This document shows, one piece after another, positions 45,243 to 56,400 of a stretch of DNA of 64,000 nucleotides. Source of the stretch: Cladophialophora immunda (lineage: Eukaryota; Ascomycota; Eurotiomycetes; Chaetothyriales; Herpotrichiellaceae); assembly GCF_000835495.1 (NCBI RefSeq), contig NW_015622544.1, positions 2,694,855-2,758,854 on the forward strand, in the 5' to 3' direction. The position numbers and the translations under genes are program-made. Numbering within the stretch: the first letter of the stretch is position 1; every line of letters starts with the position of its first letter. The notes under the pieces are model-generated. The model was not told where the DNA came from and made no database searches. It worked only from the letters and a program-made list of their open reading frames with translations.

Positions 45243-48200
45243 CAGTCGACCGAGACACTCTTGCACCGCGCTATCAGATGGTGTTACCCGGATCCAATAT
45301 CCACGGCCCAATGCGATTCAAACAACAAGATAACCGGAGCTGCTCAGAATGCACGGCTCGTTAAATCGACGGCAAGAAAGGGGTCAGTTGAATTTGTGAC
45401 AACCTGTCCAGGCCCACAGCCCTTCTCCACGACCGCTGAAGGAACTGCAGGACATTGAGGTCGTTGTTCTATCTACGATCAACATCCTCGAGATGATATC
45501 TGGGACCAATCCTGGAATCCTGGACAAGCCACCAGCGCTTTGAGACCTAACTCATCTATAAGTTCTCTATGTGGTGCTTTACACGGCGGCCTGGAGATGT
45601 CCAGTGCCACAAAATCAATAGCATGGAGGATGGTTTCGTGGAGATCAGGTGCGTGGAGACCTATGCACCTCCCTGTCGTGCCCCTGAAGGTAGGCCAGGA
45701 TCTAAGCAGTGGCTGTTGAGGAGCGCTTCGCATCGCACCTCGATTTGTCTCCTATTCAGAAACTGGCTCCTCTTTCCGGCGTCTGCAACTTGTATCGTTT
45801 CTCCAGACGCCCATGTGGTGGACCATGCGAACCTGGAGAATTGATCAAGTGAGGAGGGATTCTTGGAGAGCCGACTACTGCAAAGTCTAACGGGGATCCG
45901 AATCTTTTTTAAGCAACAACTGGGTTGGTTAGATGGGCGCTTAGACAAAGCTTTTCAGCTTTCGGCCCCAGATATTGCGGCATGCCAGCCTTGCGTTGAA
46001 CGTTCGTATTGTACAAAGGGCCCCTTTCCAGCTTAGCTTCAGCGTCTATGATCTACAGCCTTGCACGGTCTGCGGTCGTGCTGAAAGACGTTCAATTTGG
46101 ACCCCGGAATCAGACATCCGCAGCCTGGGATTTTCGGATACTCTATTAGCTAAGGCCGGCTTTCGGCCTCAGGATCCAAGGCCACTACTGATGCTTGTGC
46201 AATTCATTTTATGCTCAATGTCAACGTCGGCCTCGTCGACCAAGCTTCTCCATTCTCCAAGATTGCGTCATGTCCCTATGTGTGTATCTAGCGACTCCCA
46301 AGGCCATTTGAGAGAGCCTGGCAGGCCCCTTCCGAGGCTGAAAGACCGCTCTCACATATCAGCCCTTTTCGCTCTTACAGAGCGTATCGGAAGACACTTG
46401 AGCTGGATCTTCGCACTTGCTCAGAGTCTCCCACAAAGACCGCCGTCTGCGAATGGGCGACTCCAGGAGACGGATGCAACGTGGTACTATCAATCGTAAG
46501 CGTATAGACGAGCTCCACTGGCACTTTATTCCCCTTCCCTTCAAACTTTTCATGTGGCGGCTTATATTCCACCACACGAGCGAAGTAGGAGGCCTGAGGG
46601 TTAACATGTGAATACCCAGATAGCAACTTGGACTTGCCAGTGAGCGATAATGGCACACTGAATGGAGTAATGTCTCGTACACTGGTGAATTCGTAGAGCA
46701 AGGTGCAGCCGGAGGAGCACTCGGATCACCCTGGCATGAGGGAGCCCATCCTTCTCAGTTGAAAACATACAAGTACTTTTGCATGTTCGACTGCTGATAA
46801 GGCGGACCATGTTGGTAGAGTTGCAACGACAATTGCCGCTCTTGCCGCGACCGTTCAGGTGTCTGGTGGTCAGCTCGAAGTAACCATAAGCGCGATCTCA
46901 TTTGCCGGAAGTCGACATCACGAAAGATCGACAAGCTGAGGTCCAGGGTCCGTCCTCCGGATGTGTCCTGTGTGCTACCTCGTAGCCCCCGGAGAGTTCG
47001 GAAAATATCATTCGCTTGGCGATGGCATTCCAATCTCTTTCAACGCAACGTGGACATCCAAGTCCAGTGCGGGCACTCTGGAGAAGAAAGGGTCCATGAA
47101 CGTTCGCAGTCGCGCCGTGCCGATAATTCCGTATCACCGCAAGAGCACAATTGAGAGAGGCGTCTGGGTCGTTCTGGGGAGGGATAGATTTGTTTTCAAG
47201 TGTGGGTGAGTGGAGAGCGAAATCAGCTAATGTGGGCAATGAGTGATGGGAGTTGGATGCTGCGCTGTGGTTGGTGTCGAGGTCGCTGCAGCATCTCGGG
47301 CTAGCTGGGCGATTGGCGGGCTGCAAGCACTTCCCAGGGCGAGCTTCAGGCCGTCACACCTGGGCGGCAACAGTCTACGGGCCCCCATTCGCCGAGCTGG
47401 AACGGCCTAGGGACGCCCAGGAATGCCTAGGGCCGCCGAGACTGGCCTGGCAGCGCAGCCGGACCATCCAGCGCTGATCTTCCCTGCAGCCTCGAATCGG
47501 CGCCCATTTCATGCAATTGTTCCTGGCTTGTCACCCTTTTGCGCCAATCACTCTCTCGCCTGCGCTGCTTTTCGTCGTGCTTTTTTCCTCCATCTGCGCC
47601 TCTTATTCGCTTGCTGTGCTGTGTGACTGCTTGAGAGAGGGGTCTCGGTCCGCTCCAGATCTCCACTTGGTCTGCATCGAGTCCAGCATGTCTGCCACTT
47701 CTGGTCTCACCGCACAACCAATGCAAGCTCTCGTCGAAGCGCTGACTCTTGCTCCGTACCGCTGAGATGCACCACCGTCCACGAGATGGAAGACTCTCCG
47801 GGTCTCCAGAGCTCGATAGCTCTGCTCTTCCGGTGCAACTATTGCTGCTCTCAACCCGGTAGCTGCTGTTGTTCCTCTTTTGGGTCAATATCACTGTGAG
47901 GAGAGTGAGTAGCGGGGTGTGCAAATCGTCCTCGCACGCGCGGCCGTTGTATCTCGTCACCACCACCACCCTGCTCGGTCCTCACGCTGAACAATGTCTT
48001 CTTCCGCATGATCCCAAAGTTCTATATCGCAGCTTTCGCCCCTCCTCGCCCTCCCTCCCTCCCCAACGTCCAAGAGGCTTTGGGTTCCTCTGTCCTTCCA
48101 TTCCTTCCATTCGCTCCCAGTCGTTCCCTTCGTCTTCTTGAGAGAGCAGGCTTTCTCTTCTTTCCAACCCTTTGCGCGAAAACTGCACATCTCAGAAGGC

Positions 48201-48423
48201 GGGTCCACTGAGCGGTCTCGAAATCCATGACCACTCTGCGAAAACGCACAGACACCAATAGATTCGACGGCCTGACCGCAGAGGCCTCTTTTCGCTCCGC
48301 CTCCGTCCAACACCTATCCCGACGAGTGTCTCTTGAAGAGACCGCTTCTCACCAACTTCCCGGTTCTCCTACACTGCTGGACCAGCCGCCAACTGGGGAA
48401 GAGGTACTGACACCAAAGCGAAG
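45243..48423. other. 3.2-kb region without a supported gene, upstream of the flavocytochrome gene
   Basis: No intact gene. The minus strand has two faintly protein-like frames: about 46701-46375, with a plausible beta-rich composition, and 45733-45479, with a hydrophobic AIDFVALDIS-type stretch. Neither has a clear start, partner exons or a recognised domain. The last ~700 bp is pyrimidine-rich leader of the next gene. The frames could be decayed gene relics, but this is weak. Confidence 0.4.
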
Positions 48424-50769
48424 ATGCCATCACTGCCGTCAGAAGCATTGGCGCATTTGGCAGGAAGAGGGGTTGAGCAGAGCGTGGAGGAACTGGTCAA
48501 GAGAGTCAACATCCCGATAAACAGCACAACTCCTCCTGCCCTCGTTGCAGCCATCCAGCATGACCCCTTCAACCAGGCAGGCAAGTACGGCCTCATTTTC
48601 GTTTACATCGGAATCATCCTGGTGGTGTCCACAACGATCAAGCGGCTCTACTACTACTGGGGAGACAAGATTCGAACGGCTCTGTACAAAGAAGAAGTCA
48701 TCAACTCGGCCTCGACGATCAGCCCGCTGCGTGTTTCGCCGTATTCAGGGTATGTCGATTATGAACTGCCCAGCGCCATGAGTGCCCAGACAGAGGGTTC
48801 GACAAGGCATTTCTTCCCGTCCTCGGGACCGCTGGTAGCCGAAAAAGGGCCGCAACAAGCAGCTGTTTCGGCCATTGCACCACTCAACAACACAATCGCC
48901 TTGTTTCGATGGGTCTTCTACAGACCCATCCCGGCCATCAAGGTTGGCAGATGGACGTTCACGTTCCCGTCCTTGGGAGTTGTCGCGATCATAATCATAT
49001 GCCTAGTGTCGTCCCTGCTCTACTGTTTCCTACCCACCCCACTCTTCTACGCATCCATGTCATATGGATCACCTCCGCTGGCTGTCCGAGCCGGGATGAT
49101 GTCCGTCTCGCTGCTGCCATGGGTGGTGTTGTTGGCCAACAAGGCAAACCCTGTGGCTTTCATGACTGGGATCGGAGCGGAACGACTCATTGTGCTTCAC
49201 CGCTGGACAGCTTATCTGTGTGTCATCTTTGCCATCATCCATGCTGTCCCCTACTGGTATCAATCGGTCACGGACCCAGCCGGGTTTGCAACGTTCAAAC
49301 TCTATTTCAGCCAACAATACTGGGTCTACACGACAGGCATTGCAGCGATCGCTCCTCTCATCTTCCTCACCCTGCACTCCATTCCCATTCTTCGACACAA
49401 AGCATACGAGTTGTTCGTCTTCCTGCATATCCCGGTCGCTTGGGCTTTCATTGGCCTCATGTTCTGGCACTGCCACAATTACTTGACATCATGGGCGTAT
49501 CTCTACTCGACCGTGGCTCTGATGATGGTATCGCTGCTCACCCGTCTGTTCTTCTTGAACTGGATGAACCCGTTCCGATCATCGTGGCTCATCGGAGAGG
49601 AGTCTGCCGTTACCATTCTGCCTGAGAATGCCATCAAGGTCACCATCCCGACGCAGAAGAGGTGGCGTCCGGGTCAATACGCATACTTGAGAATGCCCGG
49701 AATTGCCATCTTCGAGAATCACCCCTTTACCATCGCATCACTCTGCAGTGAGGACTTCCCCTCTGAATACGGCGAGCAATACCGAGACATGACCTTGGTC
49801 TTTCGACCCTTCTCGGGCTTCACCCGCAAGGTCCGGGATACGTCGATCAAGAAGGGTCCTTACAAGACTTATCGAGCTTTCATCGAAGGGCCCTATGGCG
49901 GCATGCAGCGGCAAATGGCCTCCTTTGACCAGGTCATCTTCTTTGCCGGCGGAAGCGGCATTACAGCCATTGCCAGCCAATTGCTCGACCTGATCAAACG
50001 CATGCGCGACGGAAAGGCCACCACCTCCAAAGTGCATGTCGTCTGGGCTATGAAGCGGCCTGACATCATGGAGTGGTTCAAGGAAGAGCTTCGGATATGC
50101 CGAGAATGTGCCCCACCGGGATCGGTGCAGTGCCACTTCTTCATTACTGCTGCAAAACGATACGAGCCCTTGCCGGACGTCAAGGAACACCGGCTCAGTG
50201 GGATCAGGGACAAGGTCGCCGACGTCCTCGACAAAGCCACAGGAGGATCCAAGCGCAACTCGGCCCTGGTGATGATGGAGCAAGAGCCGGACCTCAAGCG
50301 CGAATTTGAGGACACCATCACCGCACTCCCACAAGCCTATGTCGCTCCTTCTCGTCACCTTGCGCCACCAGGCAGTGAACAAGCACAACCATACTTCCCA
50401 CCTCCCCCCGCCGACAAACACATCTCCACCATCTCACAGGCGCAGATCGAAGCTACACGGTCGTTCGACTTTGGATTCCCTCAGACACCGACCAAATTCC
50501 AGAAGAATCTCATGCGGTTCGCCTTTCTCCCTACCAACGTCACGTCTCAGAGACGAGATGGTTGGCGGACCGAGTACGGAAGACCCGATATTCCGTACAT
50601 GCTCAAAGGGCTGAGCAAGGAGTTCGGGCGCAGGACATGTGTATATGTCTGTGGCCCGCCGGAGATGAGGACGGACGTGGCGAACACGGTGGCGCGGTTG
50701 CAAAGTGAAGTGTGGAAGGATCCGGGCAAGGACGAGATATTCTTGCACGCGGAGAACTATGCCATTTAA
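48424..50769 (+). CDS. ferric-reductase/NOX-family transmembrane flavocytochrome
   Basis: Plasma-membrane or organelle oxidoreductase that passes electrons from NADPH via FAD and two hemes across the membrane, usually to Fe(III) or Cu(II). Single exon, 781 aa. An N-terminal membrane segment lies near 56-73; then further segments from about 183. The ferric-reductase core has two His pairs with 13 residues between (H259/H273 and H335/H349), the bis-heme ligands. The FAD site is HPFTIAS (about 433-439). The NADPH side has FFAGGSGIT (about 507-513) and CGPPEMRTD near 744. No cleavable signal peptide is obvious. There is a long insertion (about 585-690, low complexity) between the nucleotide-binding motifs. 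The electron acceptor (iron, copper or oxygen) cannot be told from sequence; I favour Fre-type metalloreductase because no calcium-binding N-terminal EF hands are present. Confidence 0.9.
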   Translation: MPSLPSEALAHLAGRGVEQSVEELVKRVNIPINSTTPPALVAAIQHDPFNQAGKYGLIFVYIGIILVVSTTIKRLYYYWGDKIRTALYKEEVINSASTISPLRVSPYSGYVDYELPSAMSAQTEGSTRHFFPSSGPLVAEKGPQQAAVSAIAPLNNTIALFRWVFYRPIPAIKVGRWTFTFPSLGVVAIIIICLVSSLLYCFLPTPLFYASMSYGSPPLAVRAGMMSVSLLPWVVLLANKANPVAFMTGIGAERLIVLHRWTAYLCVIFAIIHAVPYWYQSVTDPAGFATFKLYFSQQYWVYTTGIAAIAPLIFLTLHSIPILRHKAYELFVFLHIPVAWAFIGLMFWHCHNYLTSWAYLYSTVALMMVSLLTRLFFLNWMNPFRSSWLIGEESAVTILPENAIKVTIPTQKRWRPGQYAYLRMPGIAIFENHPFTIASLCSEDFPSEYGEQYRDMTLVFRPFSGFTRKVRDTSIKKGPYKTYRAFIEGPYGGMQRQMASFDQVIFFAGGSGITAIASQLLDLIKRMRDGKATTSKVHVVWAMKRPDIMEWFKEELRICRECAPPGSVQCHFFITAAKRYEPLPDVKEHRLSGIRDKVADVLDKATGGSKRNSALVMMEQEPDLKREFEDTITALPQAYVAPSRHLAPPGSEQAQPYFPPPPADKHISTISQAQIEATRSFDFGFPQTPTKFQKNLMRFAFLPTNVTSQRRDGWRTEYGRPDIPYMLKGLSKEFGRRTCVYVCGPPEMRTDVANTVARLQSEVWKDPGKDEIFLHAENYAI

Positions 50770-51729
50770 TACCCAGGTGTGTCCGGCGAGGAGGGAGTCG
50801 ACGACGTGCCATGATATTTTGATTTAATTTTGGAGGGCAAGGAGCTTGCCCGCATGCCCCATGCATGAAAGGAAAGCGGAGTATATACCATACACCACAC
50901 CAGCGTGGCATGGGTTTTCTCAGACCCGGGATCTCACGACGTGAATGAGGAGAAGAACAAGATTCGTTCTCTCGACCGTGTCCTTTGCGACAGTTTCTGA
51001 AGTTGGGCTCTGATGGATTTCGGCAGCCGCTGGGGCGCTGGGGTTTCCGAGCTATGAGGCCGGAAGGAGTTACGATACCCCTCTTGTTGGCCCTGGCCGT
51101 CCGCATTTAGCTCCTTTGTACAAAATAGAGGCAGAAGCCATGATGACGAGATACCATGGCATGAATGAAAGACGAGTCAAATCTCCGACTCAAGACCGTT
51201 TCGATGACAGGCCAACGGGCGTATATTTCTTCTCCATGCCACTATGTGGGACTGGAGTCGTTTGCCTTGTGTTGCCATGGTGGTGAGAGCGCAGGTTGGT
51301 AACTATATGAGGTCCTGCGTGATGTCGCCCAATAAGTTCCAGGAGGGGGGTCCTCGGACAATGCTCAGGGCAGCCAAGGGGCAGACGCAAGGTAAAGAAA
51401 GGGTCACAGGGAAAAAAGAGCTTGGACGATGGAACCCTGTCCAGAAGGCTTTGGGAAGAAGAGTCTTGCAATTTTTCGGAAAGAGAGCGAAAGAAATCCC
51501 CTTTGATGCGTCTGCAATTTGATCGGTAGCTTTTTTATGCAACCAGGCAAGGGTTGGTGCCCCCCAGAGCATGCCCTGGATATTGTTCACTGCTTCCTAC
51601 GACACAGGGATTTTTGACTTGCATAGAGTTGGTACTGGATGCAGTGAATCTCTGCCGTTATCACAGATACGTTCTTGACACGCTAGTAAATTGAATTCCG
51701 CGTTCTCTCCACCACCAGCCACTCCCAAG
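50770..51729. other. intergenic DNA downstream of the flavocytochrome gene
   Basis: About 960 bp of 3' flank before the repeat-motif array. I see no gene; a minus-strand frame near 51303-51590 shows no motif. Confidence 0.5.
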
Positions 51730-53334
51730 GCCTAAAAATGCAGTGCATAATAGAAATGAGTGCATCCCTCAGGATTCAAGTAAGATTCTGACGGGAAGAA
51801 GTCTGTTCGCATGGGCTAAAGGTGCAGTGAGCCGCGTTCTTGCAGTCCAATGGGGAATGTCAAACCAAGGCTGCCGTGGGCTGTGCGTGGCATCTGTCGG
51901 GCGCTCACACACAAAAAAGGACTAAAAGTGCCGTGCAGTCTGCGCTGTTAGGCAAGATGTCGCGGCGCTTTGTCGGTTCTTTGGTTTTAAGCCCAGCGAC
52001 GACTGGAAAATGGCGTTGGCGTCGCTCGCTGATCTGGCCTTGAGGGGAATCATCGAGCGTGCTCCAGAATCACGTTCATCCATTCCAAAAGTTGCAGGGC
52101 AAGACAATTTCAATCCGACCTCCTCCTTGATTTGCGTGATGACTTGTACACACGTATGTACGAGATGGTTTGCCTCCGCCAACAAGGTGGATATCACGAT
52201 CTCAGCGTTGCGCGTTTCTTAGGACAGCCTCTAAACAGCGAGTGCCCCGCGCATGCCTTCCAAGCTGATACTTGGCTCTGGCACAGCCTGGAACAAGTAA
52301 ACTTCGCACTGCATTTTTAGTCTACTCGAGTGCATCGAGGAGAGGTCTTCAGCTGTTGACTACTGGTCCGAGTTGCCTTTGTCCCCGCGAGGCGGGGTCG
52401 CACTGCACTTTTATTTCTCTGGGGAGAGCAGTAGAGGCGGGCGTTCTAACCGAGGCACTGGTCAAAGGAGCAGCATGCAGCATGTCCCGTCGAGGAGTCG
52501 GCCAGACTAAAAATGCAGTGCAGCCCTTCTGCGGCTCAAGCCACATGATTCGTGCCCAAGTTACTCGTGCTCGTCCACCCCCCAACTACGAGGCACTAGT
52601 AGGCAGGCACCACCTGCAGACGGGCCAAGGCTGAAAGGGGTTGTCTGGAGTCTGGAGTCTGGACGTCATTGCTCAGAGGGACTAAAAGTGCAGTGCAAGT
52701 ATGGGATTCCCTGATAGCCTCGTCTTTCTCTCTTATCTAGACTAAAAATGTAATTAGTGCGGCGGAGGACCTCGTTGCTCAGAGTGACTAAAAGTGCAGT
52801 GTCGTTGCAAGGTTAACAACCTTTGTCGCCGCAGCCTTGTTGTCTCTCATACTCGTAGAGACTAAAAGTGCAGTGTCGTCGAAACTCCACGAGTTTTGGG
52901 CGCCTAGCTTCGGCGCTCCTCGCTACAAACTGCTTGTTCTCTGCCCGTCGAGACCAAAAATGCAGTGCTGTCAACTCAGTCCTCCCGCCGTCTTCATGCG
53001 AGTATGCGCCCGAGGTCTCAGAGAGACTAAAAATGCAGTGTTGGGCCTCGGAGGCTTAGAGATTACAGTAAGGCTACGATATCACAGCTTCTGCTTTCTG
53101 TTGCCTTTTTCCCGTCTCTTCGCCGAGACTAAAAATGCAGTGTTGTCGCCTGCCAGACCTGCTACGGTTCTAGAGGGACTAAAATTGTAGTGTCACCTCA
53201 CCCAGCCCTCAGGAGCATGTAATACGCCTTGCAAAACCAGTATTTGCGAGAGAGCACGAGGGGTTTGTCCTTCGCTCTCTCATTCGTCGCTCGCGGTCCC
53301 GCCCATCTTCTGGTAGGGACTAAAAATGCAGTGC
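51730..53334. repeat. dispersed array of a 17-bp motif, consensus GACTAAAARTGCAGTGY, about 15 copies
   Basis: Copies (17 bp unless noted): + strand at 51730, 51814 (degenerate), 51920, 52505, 52680, 52740 (first 11 bp, then disrupted), 52786, 52860, 52952, 53025, 53127, 53177 (degenerate) and 53318. Minus-strand copies are at 52306-52322 (perfect) and 52400-52416. Perfect GACTAAAAATGCAGTGC occurs at 52306(-), 52505 and 53318. Position 9 is A or G and position 17 is C or T in most others. Start-to-start spacing is 46-175 bp for most, with one 386-bp gap. Several copies are preceded by CTCAGAG or similar. Spacers are otherwise unrelated in sequence. The array lies wholly between the 3' ends of two convergent genes. 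I do not recognise the motif. Confidence 0.9.
52661..52802 (+). repeat. longer direct duplication containing two motif copies
   Basis: The 36 bp at 52661-52696 and at 52767-52802 match at 32 positions, extending the motif upstream by 19 bp (GGAC.TC.TTGCTCAGAG core). This is the clearest sign that at least some copies arose by duplication of a larger unit. Confidence 0.8.
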
Positions 53335-53346
53335 ATTATGCACTGC
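53328..53346. repeat. 19-bp palindrome at the last motif copy
   Basis: GCAGTGCATTATGCACTGC: 9-bp arms around one central T, perfect, beginning inside the motif copy at 53318. It lies 65 bp beyond the pop1 stop codon. Confidence 0.85.
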
Positions 53347-53410
53347 CACGGTGGCATCATGGCATCTGCCTTGCAGGTATGGCATAAACTACACACCAAA
53401 GCATGCCCAC

Positions 53411-56400
53411 TCACAAACAAACCTCCCAAATGCCCAGCCGCCCAATACTCTCACCGGCGTTGCGCACAACACATAACCTCCTCTGCCTGTCCTTCTGCTT
53501 GTCGCTCACGCCGTCATACTGCACCGAGTCTTCTTGCCACCCCTCAATCACCCGCTGGCCCCAAATGCTGCCCACAGCCGTGCCCCGACCTTCAGCCAGA
53601 TTGTACCCACCACTCGTGACAAACCCGAGAAGGTCGTGCGGGTCGGGGCAAGGCACGTGTTTGTCCCACTCTGTCGGTTCGCTGAATGGGTTGATCATGA
53701 GGGCAGCAAGGTCTTCCATCCCGCCAGAGGCCTGATCCAGAGGTTTGGGCAACGTCTCGCCGTTCTCTGCTTGAGCGACCGCCTTCTTCTCCTTTCCTCT
53801 CTCCTTCCCCCTTGCCTTGCCTTTGTTGTTCTGCTTTGGAGGTGGCGGCTGCTCCTTGGGGATCTCCCCATCCCCTCTCCCAAACGCACTGTCCGGTCCA
53901 AAATTCTTCACGATCTCTTCCGGGGCATTCTTGGGGAGCACATTGATCTTGGCGAGCGATTCACGTGGATAGCTGGCTTGGTGACGCGGGGCGGAGAATT
54001 TGTTGGTCTTGATCTTCGGGAGGCGTGAATGGCTGGTTTGTGTGGGAACGTCGAAATGGTGGTCGAGAGCAAGCCAGCGGGAGCGGAGGTCGCGCACAGT
54101 GGTAGTGGACGACGTTGACGTCCCCGTGAGACTGGTTGAGGGTGGACGTTGCCCAGGCGGCGGTCCATCAGAGTTCCAGCTTTGCGGCTGGGTCTGCTGA
54201 GACCTGTCTGTCCCGGATGCCACTGGTTCAGTAGGACAAGGCAGTGCTCCTGGTTTCGGTGACGACGGGAGGCGATAGATTCGTGCTGCTGGAGACGGGG
54301 TTCCTTTGTCGACCAAAGTGATGCGGACTGTGACCAGAACAGGAACTGACGGGAGAGTGATATTTGACGGCTGTTTCAACAAGGATATGCTCTGCCCCGG
54401 CAGCAGTTGGGTATATTTGACTTCTTTTACAAGTTCCGGTACGATTTCCGGCTCTCCTTCACTCTCAGGACTGGATGTATTGCGTCGACGGGCCGGATCT
54501 TTCTGCTCCGCTTCTCGGGCTGCTTGAGCTTTGGCTGCTTTTCGCTGTCGCTGTGTAAGCAGTGGGACCGCCTTCTTCTGCGTAGGGGTGGTTTTGTCCA
54601 AGTCTGGGTCGGGCGGTTCGATGAGAGCTGGATCTTTGGTGGTTTCGAACAAAACCTCCCAATCACAAGACCAGCCTCTCCCAATCTCCCCACGCCTTCC
54701 TAGCCCCAGATCCAAAGTGTCCCAGGCGATTCTGTGTTTGGGAGGTCGCCTGATCCATGAATCGAACCTCTTTTCGCTCTCAGTGCGCTCCCAGGCTTGT
54801 CCTGCCCCAGTCCCGGGAAAATCTCCCGGGAACCACGGTACTTTTTGCTCAAACGATAGCTGCTGTTTCTGGCGCAGACCCCCAAAACGCGGAGTACCAC
54901 CGGATGACAAAGGATAGTACATCAATGAGCGCCACACGGGATCGACGCATGTCCATGGAAGGAGCACAGTCCAAGTCCCCTGGGCGTTTTTGGAAGCACT
55001 GTTCTCCGCTCTCGACGCAAAAAGGATCACCGGGATCTGGGGATCTTTGTCGGCGACTGGCGGTACATGGCCCGGTGCCGCGAGTGCTCTTCGTCGATTG
55101 ATCGCTTTTTGTGATGGCAGGGTGTTGCTGATCCGCCAGCGTGCCTTGTGCGAGAGTAGCGCGGAGGAGGTCGGCCTTTTGTCGGGCGGCCAGGAGACGA
55201 GGATCTCATCCAGGAGACTCAGTTCGGAGGTGCTGGGAATCTTGGTCCGCTTGGGCGGGTGGTTGAGCCTCGGATCGACCGTTTCAAATGCAAGCAGAGC
55301 GTTCTGCGGCAGGATACTGGGGTTGTTGAGTCCAGCGAGGGACGTCCACAACGATGACATCGAATCGGCAGCTTCAACGGGCGTGGGAAAAGGACGGATC
55401 ACGCCCAGTAAAGCTTCCGTCGAACCTGGACCTTGTACCTCGATACTTCCGATCTCAAACCGCAAATCCTCAATCAGAACCTGCGGTTTCTGCATCTTGG
55501 CAACTTTCAACAACTCCTGCCAGCACTGATAGAATGCAGATGGATGGACTTGGATCAGGATTTGGTGACTAAGCTTGGTCTTCCGTTTTGCTGTCGGCGT
55601 TTTGGTCTTCGAAGGTACAGACGGAGCTCTTTCGCCCTCCTCGCCCTCCATCTGGTCTTTGCCCGCAGGAATTCGAGACACGTCGCCCATGTCAACTTCC
55701 ATCTTGTCTGCGTCCTGACCGTCCTGGCGATTCGCCGTCTCGTCCTGCGTGCGCTTGAACCAGACCACCATAACCGGTGCAATAGGACGCTTTTCGTTGT
55801 CCCGTTCAGAGACCCATCCACGGGCAAATCGGGTACCAGCCTTCCACTTCTTATGCATGGCCGGCGAGAGCCCTTGTGGGCTGAAAGAAAGGGCCTTCAG
55901 CAGGCTATCAAGCGCCGTCTCTGTCCCCAGGCAAGAAACCGTAGACATATAGCTGGTATCCCAGGCTATGCATCCCTGGTTCCCCGCTGCTCGGTGACTC
56001 GGTCTGTAACTCTTTTCCGTAGGGCTCAATGGGATGGACATCCTCCACAGGGGCTCCGTGGGTCGAGTCATGTGTGCGCGTTTCGTGTGCCAAAGGTGCG
56101 TCGGCAGCCACGTCTTGTTGACTTGCCTTCTCTTGTATTTCGTGGTCGCTTTCGCGGGCTCGGCCAGTTTGTTCTTCTTCAACCGTGGCACACGCGCAGT
56201 CAGGACATGGTTTTCAGGATCAGGTTGCTGAGCATTGGCCTTGGCCTCTTTCTTCCTCTGGCGCACCGTCTTGTGGTTCTGGTTGAACCTCTTGAGCGCT
56301 TTGGCTGTCTCCAGCCGCAGTCTCAGTTTCCGCGAAGGAGTTCGCGTCCGTTTCGTGACCGTAGGTGTGTTGTCGTCTTTCATCTATAGTCCTCCTGGTC

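Noticed and set aside
51730..53334. CRISPR array
   Set aside because: Irregular spacing, copies on both strands, degenerate repeats and a eukaryotic genome rule it out.
55433..56389. 318-codon plus-strand frame
   Set aside because: Antisense shadow of the pop1 coding exon.
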